64,000 nucleotides of DNA from RGIG529 sp050950425. Its GTDB lineage: Bacteria; Bacillota; Clostridia; Oscillospirales; Oscillospiraceae. Position numbers and translations under genes: made by a program. The stretch is from contig JBMNHO010000002.1 of NCBI GenBank assembly GCA_050950425.1, forward strand, positions 558,001 to 622,000, given 5' to 3'. Below, one piece after another: positions 34,321-46,864 of the stretch. The notes beneath the pieces were generated by a model. The model did not search any database. It saw only the letters and a program-made list of their open reading frames with translations, and had not been told where the DNA came from. The stretch's first letter is position 1, and each line of letters starts with the position of its first letter.

Positions 34321-38440
<4,120 letters not shown>

Positions 38441-38539
38441 GATAATTTCTATGTGTTCACATTCTTGTGTGTTCACGCCCATTGCGAAACACCTTTTCAC
38501 GGAAACAGCGAAAACACTTGACCCAGATTCCCTTTCTTT

Positions 38540-38572
38540 ATTATACGATACCCGTGTTACATGCTGGTTACA
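38540..38572 (-). promoter_or_regulatory. Surface protein promoter with TGTAAC direct repeats
   Basis: On the minus strand TATAAT (38540-38545) without a good -35 box, preceded by two TGTAAC hexamers (38567-38572 and 38556-38561) 11 bp apart. That spacing fits a response regulator binding on one helix face. Confidence 0.55.
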
Positions 38573-38774
38573 TCTTCCAGTGTTTTGTTCCATTTATAGA
38601 CTATAACTGAAAACATTTAAAAAATCTGTAACACCATCACCAAAATGGTCAATATGCTCCAGCGGAGCGAACGCCTTGTTTTTGCGCCTCGTTCTGCCTT
38701 GTTGCTAGATCCGGGCAATCGCTGGGAAAGGCGATGGGTCGCCACAAAACAAACCCCGCTTGCTCGGTTCGGCT

Positions 38775-39917
38775 TTACACCGCGGCTCCTGGATGCATCA
38801 TTTCGTGGTAGGTCACCTGCGTATAGGTGTCCGGCAGGGTCAACAAGCCTGCCGGGGGTTCCTCCGTCAGCACTTGCACTTGCATCATCACTTGGCTGCC
38901 CAAGAGGGGCTCTTCCATATAAATGGCCTGCAGCACCTCATTTTTTACATAAAGCCGCACCGTCCGCTTCACGTCCCCGGTGCCGCTGCCCCGCAAAGCA
39001 AATTCATCATACTCACAGTCCACGCCATTGACCTGTCCCTGGCCGCTGCCCACTCGCTCCAGCGCGGACAGCGTGCCGCCAAAGGGCGTCACTTGTCCTT
39101 CGGTCCCTTGCCCGGCAACGCAGTAGATCTTTTTTTCATCATCACACTCATATCGTATGCCGTCTATGGTGAGCACTCGAATCTGCTTGCCGGACACCGT
39201 TTCCACTTCTACAAACCGGCCGCCCGCCTTGGCTTGTTCCCGCACTTGGGTGTTCCCGAACGCAAACACGGTGTATTTGATGTAATACGACCCACCCAGC
39301 AGCACATTCAAGGCCTTGGCCGAGGGGAAACCGAAAAAAGTCACGGGTCGGTTTGCGTCCCATCCGGCAATTTCATTCTCCGCCACAGAGCTGTCCGGGC
39401 GGCTTGTCCCCTTTTCCCCGGGCGGCGCGCTGACTATGGCCGGCGAGGGCTCCGAAGCCAAGGCATACAGAACCTTTTGCCAATAAGGCCGAAACAAAAC
39501 GCTCCCCACGAAAAAAAGCAGCAGCGCAAAAGCCTTCAGCGCCAGCATGGCCCTCGCCAGGTTTTTTTTGTTCTCTTTTCTGCAATGGCCCAAGGCCCAA
39601 AGCACCGCCACCCCAACACCCACAAAGGGGATCAGCATTAGCAATATACAGCCGAAATATTGAAGCGGACTCATCAGTGCGTAGGGGCTGTTCCTGCCGG
39701 GTCGTTTCCAGCCGCCCGGAGAGGATCCTGCCTCTCCTCTTCCTTTTTTGCTCTCTTTTCCGGACGGCACCCCATCCCCCCCACGGGAGGTATCTGCCGG
39801 AATGTTCCCATCGAAGGAAGCCGGGAGCGGCTCCGCTTCTACCCCGGTATCGCAAAAAAAACATATGCCATTTTCTGCTGCGATGGGACGTTTGCAAACC
39901 GGGCAAATGCGCTCCAT
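38775..39917 (-). CDS. Zinc-ribbon membrane protein of unknown function
   Basis: 380 residues. The N-terminal zinc ribbon is CPVCKRPIAAENGICFFC. A Ser/Gly/Lys-rich linker and two membrane helices (YFGCILLMLIPFVGVGVAVLWAL and ALKAFALLLFFVGSVLF) follow. The C-terminal ~230 residues are extracytoplasmic, with YYIKYTVFAFGNTQV, GKQIRVLTIDGIRYECDDEKKIYCV and RTVRLYVKNEVLQAIYM, a beta-rich domain resembling LolA-like or sensor domains only loosely. GGAGAGAGGG precedes ATG 39917. It is upstream of the surface protein on the same strand, ~330 bp away with a separate promoter. I do not recognise the family. Confidence 0.75.
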   Translation of the reverse strand: MERICPVCKRPIAAENGICFFCDTGVEAEPLPASFDGNIPADTSRGGDGVPSGKESKKGRGEAGSSPGGWKRPGRNSPYALMSPLQYFGCILLMLIPFVGVGVAVLWALGHCRKENKKNLARAMLALKAFALLLFFVGSVLFRPYWQKVLYALASEPSPAIVSAPPGEKGTSRPDSSVAENEIAGWDANRPVTFFGFPSAKALNVLLGGSYYIKYTVFAFGNTQVREQAKAGGRFVEVETVSGKQIRVLTIDGIRYECDDEKKIYCVAGQGTEGQVTPFGGTLSALERVGSGQGQVNGVDCEYDEFALRGSGTGDVKRTVRLYVKNEVLQAIYMEEPLLGSQVMMQVQVLTEEPPAGLLTLPDTYTQVTYHEMMHPGAAV

Positions 39918-40051
39918 AAACCCTCTCTCCCTTCCGGCGTCAAACAAAGGCGTTTTTTTCCATTTTGTTTCGTTTTGTTTCAGCATACCACAGAAATGGG
40001 GGAAAGTCACTTCTTTTGGATGAAAAAAAGAAGCGCTTTTAAAAAATGCGC

Positions 40052-40080
40052 TTGGACTTCTGAGCAGAATATGGTACAAT
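40052..40080 (+). promoter_or_regulatory. Sigma-A promoter of the TetR gene
   Basis: TTGGAC (40052-40057), a 17-base spacer and TACAAT (40075-40080). Confidence 0.75.
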
Positions 40081-40159
40081 CATTTTAAGTGCCACACAGG
40101 GCAAAAATCGGCTCGCCGCTCTCTGGCGGCGTGTTATGCCTACCAAGGAGGTTCCCCAT

Positions 40160-40816
40160 ATGCCAAAAGGAAAAGCGCTCACCACCCGCATCCGCATTGT
40201 TGACTGTGCAGTGGCGCTGTACAAGAGCCGGGGATACACCGGTGTCACTGTGCATGATATCTGCACCGCCAGCGGTTTGACCCGCAGTGCATTTTACTAT
40301 CATTTCAACTCTAAGGATGAAATCTTAGATGACTATTTCCTGTCTACAGATATTTATGTAACGGAGCAGCTTTTGCCCGCTCTTTCTGCCCGCAGCTCTA
40401 TTGAGCAGATTTATGAGCTGCTGCAGACATATCTGCAGCGCACCATTGGGGCGGGCCCGGCTCTGCTGGGACAAATCTTAAAACGCAGCATGGACTGCGG
40501 CGTTCCCTTTTGCTCCATTCGTGACGCATCGGTTCGTGGCCTTTTGCTGTCCTTGCTGGGCCAGGCCCAAAAAGAGGGGCTGCTGCGCAACCCCACGCCC
40601 CCCGACCAGCTTTTGGAAACGGTCTTTTTCCTTTCCGACGGCGTGGCCCTTTATTGGTGCAGCAAAAACGGGAAATGGGACGTTTTGGCGGAGTACCATC
40701 AAATCATCAGCTCGCTGTTTCTTTTCAAGGTGCCCGGGCGGGAAAGCCGACCTTTAAACGAGCCTCGTACATCAGGCAGCCCGCCAGCTTCAGAGCAGCC
40801 CCATCGGCTGCCATAA
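40160..40816 (+). CDS. TetR/AcrR family regulator
   Basis: 218 residues. The N-terminal HTH has IRIVDCAVALYKSRGYTGVTVHDICTASGLTRSAFYYHFNSKDEILDDYF in pieces, the usual TetR signature with the recognition helix SAFYYHF. The C-terminal ~150 residues are a helical ligand domain. AAGGAGG lies 9 bases before ATG 40160. No divergent gene is next to it, and its own terminator follows, so the target is not visible here. Confidence 0.93.
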   Translation: MPKGKALTTRIRIVDCAVALYKSRGYTGVTVHDICTASGLTRSAFYYHFNSKDEILDDYFLSTDIYVTEQLLPALSARSSIEQIYELLQTYLQRTIGAGPALLGQILKRSMDCGVPFCSIRDASVRGLLLSLLGQAQKEGLLRNPTPPDQLLETVFFLSDGVALYWCSKNGKWDVLAEYHQIISSLFLFKVPGRESRPLNEPRTSGSPPASEQPHRLP

Positions 40817-40884
40817 ACGGTTTGACGGGATATGCTTTCCCGCAGCTTTACGACTCGACTATGATCCGTTGGAACACAAAGATG

Positions 40885-40919
40885 GGAGACACAAACTAGA
40901 CTGTGTCTCCTCTTTTTTT
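40885..40919 (+). terminator. Terminator of the TetR gene
   Basis: GGAGACAC/GTGTCTCC with a 10-nt loop, followed by TCTTTTTTT. Confidence 0.88.
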
Positions 40920-40958
40920 GACTGTTTTTATGCCGCGGTTGATGCGGCGCACGCTGTG

Positions 40959-41513
40959 TTACCGAGCCGCCCGGTACTGCTCCCTGCCCATTTGAAACAG
41001 GTTTCCGCCGAATGCGTCAATCGCCACGATGAGAGGCATGTCCGCCACGGAAAGCCGCTTTATCGATTCACAGCCCAGCTGGGGAAACGCGATTACCTCC
41101 GACGCCCGAATACAGGTGGCGATGAGGGCGCCCGCTCCGCCGGCAGCGCAAAAATAGCAGCTGCCCGTTTCTTTTATGGCCTCTATCACGGTTTCATCGC
41201 GCTCTCCTTTGCCGATCATCCCGGCCACGCCCGCCCGCAGCAGACGAGGGGCAAAGCCGTCCATCCGCCCGGCGGTGGTCGGCCCGCAGGCGCCCACCGG
41301 CATGCCGTTTTTCGGGGGGGTTGGCCCTGCGTAATAAACGATGGCGTCCCGCAGCGGAAAAGGCGGCGCCTCCCCCCGATCCATCAAAGCGCAGATTTCT
41401 TTGTGCGCGGCGTCCCGGGCCGTGTAAATCTCCCCTGTCAGCAGCACGCGATCCCCCGCCCGAAGCGTGGGAAGCATTTCTCGGATATCCGAGGCCAAAA
41501 CGGAATAGATCAT
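40959..41513 (-). CDS. Class I fumarate hydratase / tartrate dehydratase beta subunit (orphan)
   Basis: 184 residues, the typical beta subunit length. Motifs: AGDRVLLTGEIYTARDAAHKEI (substrate site), YYAGPTPPKNGMPVGACGPTTAGRMD, GMIGKGERDETVIEAI and YFCAAGGAGALIATCI. The 4Fe-4S cluster is carried by the alpha subunit, which is not adjacent as it normally is. The ATG overlaps the TGA of the upstream DivIVA-like gene (ATGA), so translation is probably coupled. The substrate (fumarate, tartrate or other) cannot be told. Confidence 0.9.
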   Translation of the reverse strand: MIYSVLASDIREMLPTLRAGDRVLLTGEIYTARDAAHKEICALMDRGEAPPFPLRDAIVYYAGPTPPKNGMPVGACGPTTAGRMDGFAPRLLRAGVAGMIGKGERDETVIEAIKETGSCYFCAAGGAGALIATCIRASEVIAFPQLGCESIKRLSVADMPLIVAIDAFGGNLFQMGREQYRAAR

Positions 41514-42250
41514 ACGGCACCGACCCCTGTCTTGTTTGTCATGCTTGTTTTTTCTCCCCCTTGTTCCTTCCCCGGCTTGGCGCCTTTGCAGCGTTCCTCG
41601 CAAAGCGTCACCAGCACCTTGCCGGACTGCTCCAGCACCGGCGCCAAAGTGTCCAGCGCCATCTGCATATCACACAGCTGCTCTGTCACCTGGCGCCTGC
41701 CTGCATCCAAAGACGACATGGCCAGCTCATACTGCATTTGCAGCGAGAGGAGGTTCTCCTTTGCCTTGCGCTGGATGTTTTCCGCCTCCAGCTCCGCCGC
41801 CCGCTCCACCTCTGCCGCCCGCTGATGGGCCGACAGCTCAATGTTGCTGAGCCGCTCTTTGACGGTTGCGTAAGACTCTGCCTCCTGATGCAGCGCAGAC
41901 ACGCGGGTTTGCTCCGCTTCCAGCGTCCTTCGGCACTCGCACAGCGTAGCCCGTGTCCGCTGCAGCTCTTCCTCCAGCGCCCCAACGCGCCCTTCCAGCG
42001 TCTCCGCCTGGGCGCGCTTCGCGTCCCACGCTTCCATGGCCTTGGCGCGCGCTTCTTCCAGATCTGTTGCCCGCTCCTGGGCAAGAGTCAGGGCTTTTTC
42101 CATGCGTCTGGCCTCTTCTCTCGCTTCTTCCCGCTCCCGGCCGTATGTATGCAGCGCGGCTTCATGCTCTCTGGCCAGCACTTCCAAATACTCCATCACG
42201 TCTTTCCGGTGGAACCCGCCTACAGCCGCACGAAATAATACATGTTCCAT
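41510..42250 (-). CDS. DivIVA-like coiled-coil protein
   Basis: 246 residues. The N-terminus MEHVLFRAAVGGFHRKDVMEYLEVL resembles the DivIVA/GpsB membrane-binding head with its FxxxxRGY-type region changed to GFHRKDV. Residues ~30-215 are one long coiled coil rich in Glu/Arg/Ala. The C-terminus is Lys/Gly/Thr-rich. GAGGAGG lies 8 bases before ATG. DivIVA-type proteins mark poles and septa. It overlaps the orphan fumarase beta gene by 4 bp, an unusual partner. Confidence 0.8.
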   Translation of the reverse strand: MEHVLFRAAVGGFHRKDVMEYLEVLAREHEAALHTYGREREEAREEARRMEKALTLAQERATDLEEARAKAMEAWDAKRAQAETLEGRVGALEEELQRTRATLCECRRTLEAEQTRVSALHQEAESYATVKERLSNIELSAHQRAAEVERAAELEAENIQRKAKENLLSLQMQYELAMSSLDAGRRQVTEQLCDMQMALDTLAPVLEQSGKVLVTLCEERCKGAKPGKEQGGEKTSMTNKTGVGAV

Positions 42251-42488
42251 GGCTGCGCCTCCTCTTTCTTTGTTTGGCGCCAGCATATCACAAGCTTGCC
42301 GCAATTTCCGTCGACTTGCCCCGTCAAGGGGCGAAAGAACCAAATATTATTGCATCTTATTGTACCATGCCCCCTTTTTCAGCGCAAGCCCCAAGGGGCG
42401 CCGCGCCTGAACGATACAGAGCAATAAAGGCACTGTGTTTTCCTTTTCCCTGTCTTTCCGGAAAACGTCCGCCCCGGCGCCTGGACGC

Positions 42489-42526
42489 AAAAAAGTCTCG
42501 ACACGCAAAGTGCGTGTCGAGACTTT
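42489..42526 (-). terminator. Terminator of the tRNA-Arg gene
   Basis: A 16-bp perfect stem AAAGTCTCGACACGCA/TGCGTGTCGAGACTTT. On the minus strand it ends in TTTTTT, just after the tRNA CCA end. Confidence 0.92.
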
Positions 42527-42530
42527 CGAT

Positions 42531-42606
42531 TGGCACGCCCGAAGGGACTCGAACCCCTAACCCCCAGAACCGGAATCTGGTGCTCTATCCATTGAGCCAC
42601 GGACGC
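42531..42606 (-). tRNA. tRNA-Arg, anticodon CCG
   Basis: 76 nt with encoded CCA. The acceptor stem GCGTCCG pairs with CGGGCGT (two G-U pairs). The D-arm is GCTC/GAGC, the anticodon stem CCAGA/TCTGG encloses TTCCGGT, so the anticodon is CCG (reads CGG, Arg), and the T-arm is AGGGG-TTCGAGT-CCCT. It has its own promoter and terminator. Confidence 0.97.
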
Positions 42607-42647
42607 ATCGTGCGGCGCACACCAAGGCAAAGCCTGTGTGCTGTACT

Positions 42648-42675
42648 ATTATACCATAGAAATCCCAAATTGCAA
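42648..42675 (-). promoter_or_regulatory. Promoter of tRNA-Arg
   Basis: On the minus strand TTGCAA (42670-42675), 16 bases, TATAAT (42648-42653) with a TG upstream (extended -10). Confidence 0.85.
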
Positions 42676-42833
42676 CCACTTTTTTCCCATCGGTTCAATC
42701 CCATCAGGCGCCGACGCTGCCGGCGCCCTTTCCCTTTGTTCTCCGGCAAACGGCAGGCGCACCTCTTTCTTCCCTTTGCATAGACTGAAACAGGGGTTCG
42801 CCCCGCCCATCCCACACCAGAAGGAGGTGGCGT

Positions 42834-43571
42834 ATGCCTTCCATTTACCTCAGCCCATCCACCCAAGAGCTCAATCAATATGTCACCGGAGGCAGCGAAG
42901 AGCAGCACATGAACGTGCTGGCTGACGCACTGGTTCCCTACCTGCGGGCAAGCGGCATCCGCTACACCCGCAACACCCCGGAGATGACTGCCGCTTCTTC
43001 CATCGAAGCGTCCAATGCGGGCAACTACGATTTTCATCTGGCGCTTCACTCCAATGCCGCGCCGGAAGGACAATCCGGAACGGTTCGGGGCAGCCAGGCC
43101 TATTATTATCCCGGCAGCCCCAGGGGGCAGCGAGCCGCCAACTTGTTTGTTTCCAATCTCAAAGCCATTTATCCCGATCCAAATAACGTCCGTGCCATCC
43201 CAACCACCACCCTTGGCGAAGTACGCCGAACTCGGGCCCCTGCCGTCCTGCTGGAAGTTGCCTATCACGACAACCCGGAGGATGCCCAGTGGATCATAGA
43301 GAATACCCAAGGCATCGCCCGAAACATCGCTCTTTCTCTGACGGAATATTTCGGCCTGCCCTTTCAAACACCAAAAGCTCCCAAAACGGGAACGGTCACC
43401 CTATCTTCCGGCTATTTGAACATTCGGGATTATCCAACCACCCAGTCTGCTGTCCTAGCCCGTGCGTACAACGGAGCAACGCTTCAGGTGTTGGGGCAAG
43501 CCGGGGATTTTTATGTGGTGGAGTTTGGGAACATCGTCGGATTTGCCAACGCCAATTACATCACCGTATAA
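42834..43571 (+). CDS. N-acetylmuramoyl-L-alanine amidase with SH3b domain
   Basis: 245 residues. The N-terminal amidase_3 domain starts IYLSPSTQELNQYVTGGSEEQHMNVLAD; likely zinc ligands are a His in EEQHMN (~25), HSNAA (His ~78) and the Glu in AVLLEVAYHDN (~140). A C-terminal SH3b domain (~180-245) has YLNIRDYPTTQSAVLARAYNG. There is no signal peptide, as in the mother-cell lysis amidase CwlC type or phage endolysins. AAGGAGG precedes ATG. It cleaves the bond between muramic acid and the stem peptide. Confidence 0.92.
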   Translation: MPSIYLSPSTQELNQYVTGGSEEQHMNVLADALVPYLRASGIRYTRNTPEMTAASSIEASNAGNYDFHLALHSNAAPEGQSGTVRGSQAYYYPGSPRGQRAANLFVSNLKAIYPDPNNVRAIPTTTLGEVRRTRAPAVLLEVAYHDNPEDAQWIIENTQGIARNIALSLTEYFGLPFQTPKAPKTGTVTLSSGYLNIRDYPTTQSAVLARAYNGATLQVLGQAGDFYVVEFGNIVGFANANYITV

Positions 43572-43575
43572 AAGA

Positions 43576-43632
43576 TTTACACGCTCCTTTTCCCTGTGGT
43601 ATACTAATGGTGTGCGCGTTGGCGCACACCAT
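43576..43632 (+). promoter_or_regulatory. Promoter and 5' hairpin of the FAD-protein gene
   Basis: TTTACA (43576-43581), 18 bases, TATACT (43600-43605) with an upstream TG. Right at the start site an 11-bp stem ATGGTGTGCGC/GCGCACACCAT (43607-43632) forms, ~30 bp before ATG. It may protect the mRNA 5' end or end the amidase transcript. Confidence 0.6.
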
Positions 43633-43663
43633 TTAGTTATGACGAAAAGGAGGCGATCCCGCC

Positions 43664-45253
43664 ATGATCCGTATTTCCAATCTGCGCCTCCCTTTGATGG
43701 GGGACCCCGCCCGGCTGCACGTTTTGGCAGCCCGGGCTTTGGGCGTCCCTCCCGGCGCCATCAGCCAAGTGACGTGTTTGAAACAATCCATCGATGCGCG
43801 AAAGAAAAGTGACATCCACTATGTCTGCACCGTCTCCTGCGCTGTGGAGGGAGGGGCCGCCCTCCTGCGCCGCAACCGAAACCCCAATGTAACACAGGAA
43901 AGCGGAGCAGACTTCTCCCTGCCCGCCCCCGAAAGGCACCCCAAACGTCCGCCCCTTATTGTTGGAATGGGGCCTGCCGGCCTGTTTTGTGCCTTGGCCC
44001 TTTCCCAAATGGGCGTCCCCTCCGTTTTGGTCGAACGAGGACGCCCGGTGGAAGCCAGAGCAGAGGACGTAGCCTCCTTTTGGCGGACAGGCTGCCTGGA
44101 CCCCTCCTCCAATGTGCAGTTTGGAGAGGGGGGTGCCGGCACGTTTTCCGACGGAAAATTAACCTCCGGCATCACTGATCCTCGCACCCGGTGGGTTCTG
44201 CGCCAGTTTGTCTCTGCCGGCGCGCCGCCGGACATTTTGTACCAGCAAAAGCCCCACATCGGCACCGATGTGCTGCAGCAGGTGGTGCGTACCCTGCGCC
44301 TCACCCTTCAGGCCGCCGGATGCGTTTTTTTGTACGAGCATCGGCTTTCCGGCCTGCAAACAGAAGGGGACCGGCTGACGGGGGTTTTGCTGGACACCCC
44401 CCACGGCCCGGTTTGCCGGCCGGCAGACCAAGTGGTGCTGGCGCCGGGCCACAGCGCACGGGACACCCTGGAGACGCTCCATCACATGGGTATCGCCATG
44501 GAGCCTAAGCCATTCGCCATCGGCGTGCGGGCAGAGCATCTGCAAGAGGCCGTCAGCTTTGCCCAGTTCGGCGCGGCCGCCCCTCAGTTGCCGCCGCCGG
44601 ATTATAAGCTCGCCTGCCACCTGCCCTCCGGCCGGTCTGTCTTTTCCTTTTGCGTCTGTCCCGGCGGGTCTGTGGTGGCGGCCGCGTCTGAGCCGGGCCG
44701 CTTGGTCACAAACGGGATGAGCCTACGGGCCCGGGACGGTTCCTCCATCAACGGCGGTATTTTGGTCAACGTCTCCCCCGGGGATTTTCCAAGCACCCAT
44801 CCCCTCTCCGGCATCGCCTTCCAGCGGCAGTGGGAAGAAGCCGCCTTTCGCTTGGGCGGCGGGTTGTTTCATGCCCCTGCCCAGCGCCTGGGGGACTTTT
44901 TGAAAAACGTCCCTTCAAAAGGACCGGGCGACATTTTGCCCACCTACCGGCCCGGCGTCACCTGGACCAGCCTGGACACGGCGCTCCCTCCCTTTGTCGC
45001 GGCAGCCCTGCGGGAGGCCTTCCCTCTGTTCGGCCGGAAGATCAAAGGATTTGACACGCCAGATGCCGTCCTCACCGGGGTGGAAAGCCGCAGCTCCTCC
45101 CCCCTGCGCATTTTGCGGGACGAAACGCTGCAGGCCAACCTTCGGGGGCTTTACCCCTGCGGAGAGGGAGCGGGCTACGCCGGGGGAATTATGTCCGCCG
45201 CGGTGGACGGGGTGCGTTGCGCACAAGCCCTCTGCGCCATGCCCCGCGGCTGA
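43664..45253 (+). CDS. FAD-dependent dehydrogenase-like protein (NAD(FAD)-utilizing family)
   Basis: 529 residues. After ~90 N-terminal residues (LRLPLMGDPARLHVLAARALG) comes the dinucleotide site PLIVGMGPAGLFCALAL, then LVERGRPVEARAEDV, the family motif NVQFGEGGAGTFSDGKLT, VVLAPGHSARDT and the C-terminal GLYPCGEGAGYAGGIMSAAVDG. This broadly conserved family of Clostridia and Bacteroidota has FAD-binding motifs but no assigned reaction. AAGGAGG lies 10 bases before ATG. Confidence 0.93.
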   Translation: MIRISNLRLPLMGDPARLHVLAARALGVPPGAISQVTCLKQSIDARKKSDIHYVCTVSCAVEGGAALLRRNRNPNVTQESGADFSLPAPERHPKRPPLIVGMGPAGLFCALALSQMGVPSVLVERGRPVEARAEDVASFWRTGCLDPSSNVQFGEGGAGTFSDGKLTSGITDPRTRWVLRQFVSAGAPPDILYQQKPHIGTDVLQQVVRTLRLTLQAAGCVFLYEHRLSGLQTEGDRLTGVLLDTPHGPVCRPADQVVLAPGHSARDTLETLHHMGIAMEPKPFAIGVRAEHLQEAVSFAQFGAAAPQLPPPDYKLACHLPSGRSVFSFCVCPGGSVVAAASEPGRLVTNGMSLRARDGSSINGGILVNVSPGDFPSTHPLSGIAFQRQWEEAAFRLGGGLFHAPAQRLGDFLKNVPSKGPGDILPTYRPGVTWTSLDTALPPFVAAALREAFPLFGRKIKGFDTPDAVLTGVESRSSSPLRILRDETLQANLRGLYPCGEGAGYAGGIMSAAVDGVRCAQALCAMPRG

Positions 45254-45302
45254 TCCAGCAAGCAAGCGCGCGAAAAAACATGCGCCTGAAAAGGAAAAAG
45301 GC

Positions 45303-45341
45303 GGCAATACGCCGGGCAACTTTGCTGCCCGGCGTATTGCC
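45303..45341 (-). terminator. Terminator of rubrerythrin
   Basis: GGCAATACGCCGGGCA/TGCCCGGCGTATTGCC with a short loop. On the minus strand GCCTTTTTCCTTTT follows. Confidence 0.88.
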
Positions 45342-45398
45342 GTCTGCTCACACCATATAGCTTACCGACCCGTCAAGACGCATCGTAAACCGCTTTGT

Positions 45399-45932
45399 TT
45401 AATAGTTTGTCGCCCTCACCTCGAAGTATGCCTTTGGATGAGCGCAGACAGGACATGTGCCGGGCACTTCTTTCCCCGTGTGCAGATGTCCGCAGTTTCT
45501 GCAGATCCAGACTTGTTCTTCTTCCTTTTGGAACACGGTATCCGTCTCCACGCTTTTCAGTAGCGTCAAATACCGCTCCTCGTGGGACTTTTCAATCTTC
45601 GCAACCCCTTCGAACAGGAAAGCAAGACGCTCAAATCCCTCTTCCTTGGCAACCTCGGCAAAGCTGCGGTACATTTCTGTCCATTCATAGTGCTCGCCTT
45701 CCGCCGCAACCTTTAGGTTGGCCGCAGTGTCGCCCAAAGCGCCCAGCTCTTTGAACCAAAGCTTGGCGTGTTCTTTTTCGTTATCGGCCGTTTCCGTAAA
45801 GATGGCGGCAATTTGCTCATACCCCGCCTTTTTTGCCACGCTGGCAAAATAGGTGTATTTATTTCTGGCCTGGGACTCCCCTGCGAAAGCTTCCCATAAG
45901 TTGGCCTCTGTTTTGCTACCCTTTAATTCCAT
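45399..45932 (-). CDS. rbr: Rubrerythrin
   Basis: 177 residues. Di-iron ligands are in EAFAGESQARNKY (~15-27), DNEKEHAKLWF (~50), EGEHYEWTEMY (~80) and KIEKSHEERY (~115). The C-terminal rubredoxin site is CRNCG...CPVCAHPKAYF. It detoxifies hydrogen peroxide with NADH-derived electrons in anaerobes. AAAGGGG precedes ATG 45932. A consensus promoter (45998-46026) and terminator make it a single-gene unit. Confidence 0.96.
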   Translation of the reverse strand: MELKGSKTEANLWEAFAGESQARNKYTYFASVAKKAGYEQIAAIFTETADNEKEHAKLWFKELGALGDTAANLKVAAEGEHYEWTEMYRSFAEVAKEEGFERLAFLFEGVAKIEKSHEERYLTLLKSVETDTVFQKEEEQVWICRNCGHLHTGKEVPGTCPVCAHPKAYFEVRATNY

Positions 45933-45997
45933 GATACGACCCCTTTCATAATTCCATAGTGATAGAACCCTGCACCGCATGCAGCTTCTTACTTTTC

Positions 45998-46026
45998 ATT
46001 GTACTGGTTTTGTTTCAAAAAATCAA
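45998..46026 (-). promoter_or_regulatory. Promoter of rubrerythrin
   Basis: On the minus strand TTGATT (46021-46026), a 17-base spacer and TACAAT (45998-46003). No clear PerR box was seen. Confidence 0.7.
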
Positions 46027-46208
46027 CCGTTTTTGCAAATCTTTCTCCAAACTTTACAAAATAAGGTTCGTTTCCTTTTCTTAGTATGTCTATTTTTCTA
46101 TATATGTATAATAAGAGGCAGACCGGGCATTCTATCTATGAAATGCGATTCTCACCCTTCGTGTGAGAAAAAAGACGCATCTTGTCACGATTCAGGAGGA
46201 AAAAAGGA

Positions 46209-46403
46209 ATGAAACGAGTGATTGCAGCTTCTCTGCTGACGCTGCTGCTTTGCACGGGTCTTGCCGCCTGCGGCAAGCGCGTTGTCGTTGTGACGCCCAC
46301 TGTGACGCCCACGGCCACCCCCCTGTTCACAGCAGATGTGACCCCGGGCGAGAACACCATGCCCGGCTCCGGCGTGCCAACGGCTTCCCCGGCTTCTTCA
46401 TAA
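46209..46403 (+). CDS. Small lipoprotein with Thr-Pro tail
   Basis: 64 residues. The signal peptide MKRVIAASLLTLLLCTGLAAC ends in lipobox LAAC. The mature part is only ~43 residues, GKRVVVV then a run of TPTVTPTATP and Gly/Ser, with no folded domain. AGGAGG and AAAAAAGGA precede ATG 46209. It resembles the many short clostridial lipoproteins of unknown use. A terminator follows at 46435. Confidence 0.8.
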   Translation: MKRVIAASLLTLLLCTGLAACGKRVVVVTPTVTPTATPLFTADVTPGENTMPGSGVPTASPASS

Positions 46404-46864
46404 GGGAAACTCTGGTTCCCCGGAGGACTCCCTCACGAGCGCGTCTTGCGAGATGCGCTCGTGCTTTTTTATGGCTCCAAACGGGAAACCATTGGAATAT
46501 CATCTTTTTTGTTTCCAGATTGTTCCAGAAATGAAGTTGAATTGTAAAAAAACATCTGGTATTATTGAAATTGCAAATTCCAGTATCCATTGACCATTCT
46601 TTCATGATACCCTATCCCCCACCCCAAACACCGCCCCCTGGGGGCGGTGTTTGAACTATACGACAGATCCGAACCGAAACCCCATAGGATCACAAATGGC
46701 AACTTATACGCTGCGGTCAATTCCAATGCCGGTCATTATATAAGAGTGGCGTGATTAGATTAGATAAGATAAAATGCATTTCAAGCTATTGTCTTTATAA
46801 ATATATTATTATCTTTTGCCCCCATCAGGGGAAGCTTGGAATTGCATCAGAAAGGAGTCCCCTT
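46404..46864. other. Intergenic region with terminator and a palindrome
   Basis: It holds the terminator at 46435-46470 and an isolated 13-bp palindrome AAACACCGCCCCC-TG-GGGGGCGGTGTTT (46625-46653) without a T-tract. A-rich DNA from 46740 on probably holds the promoter of the next lipoprotein, but no clear boxes were found. No gene seen. Confidence 0.45.
46435..46470 (+). terminator. Terminator of the small lipoprotein gene
   Basis: ACGAGCGC/GCGCTCGT with a 12-nt loop, followed by GCTTTTTT. Confidence 0.85.
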
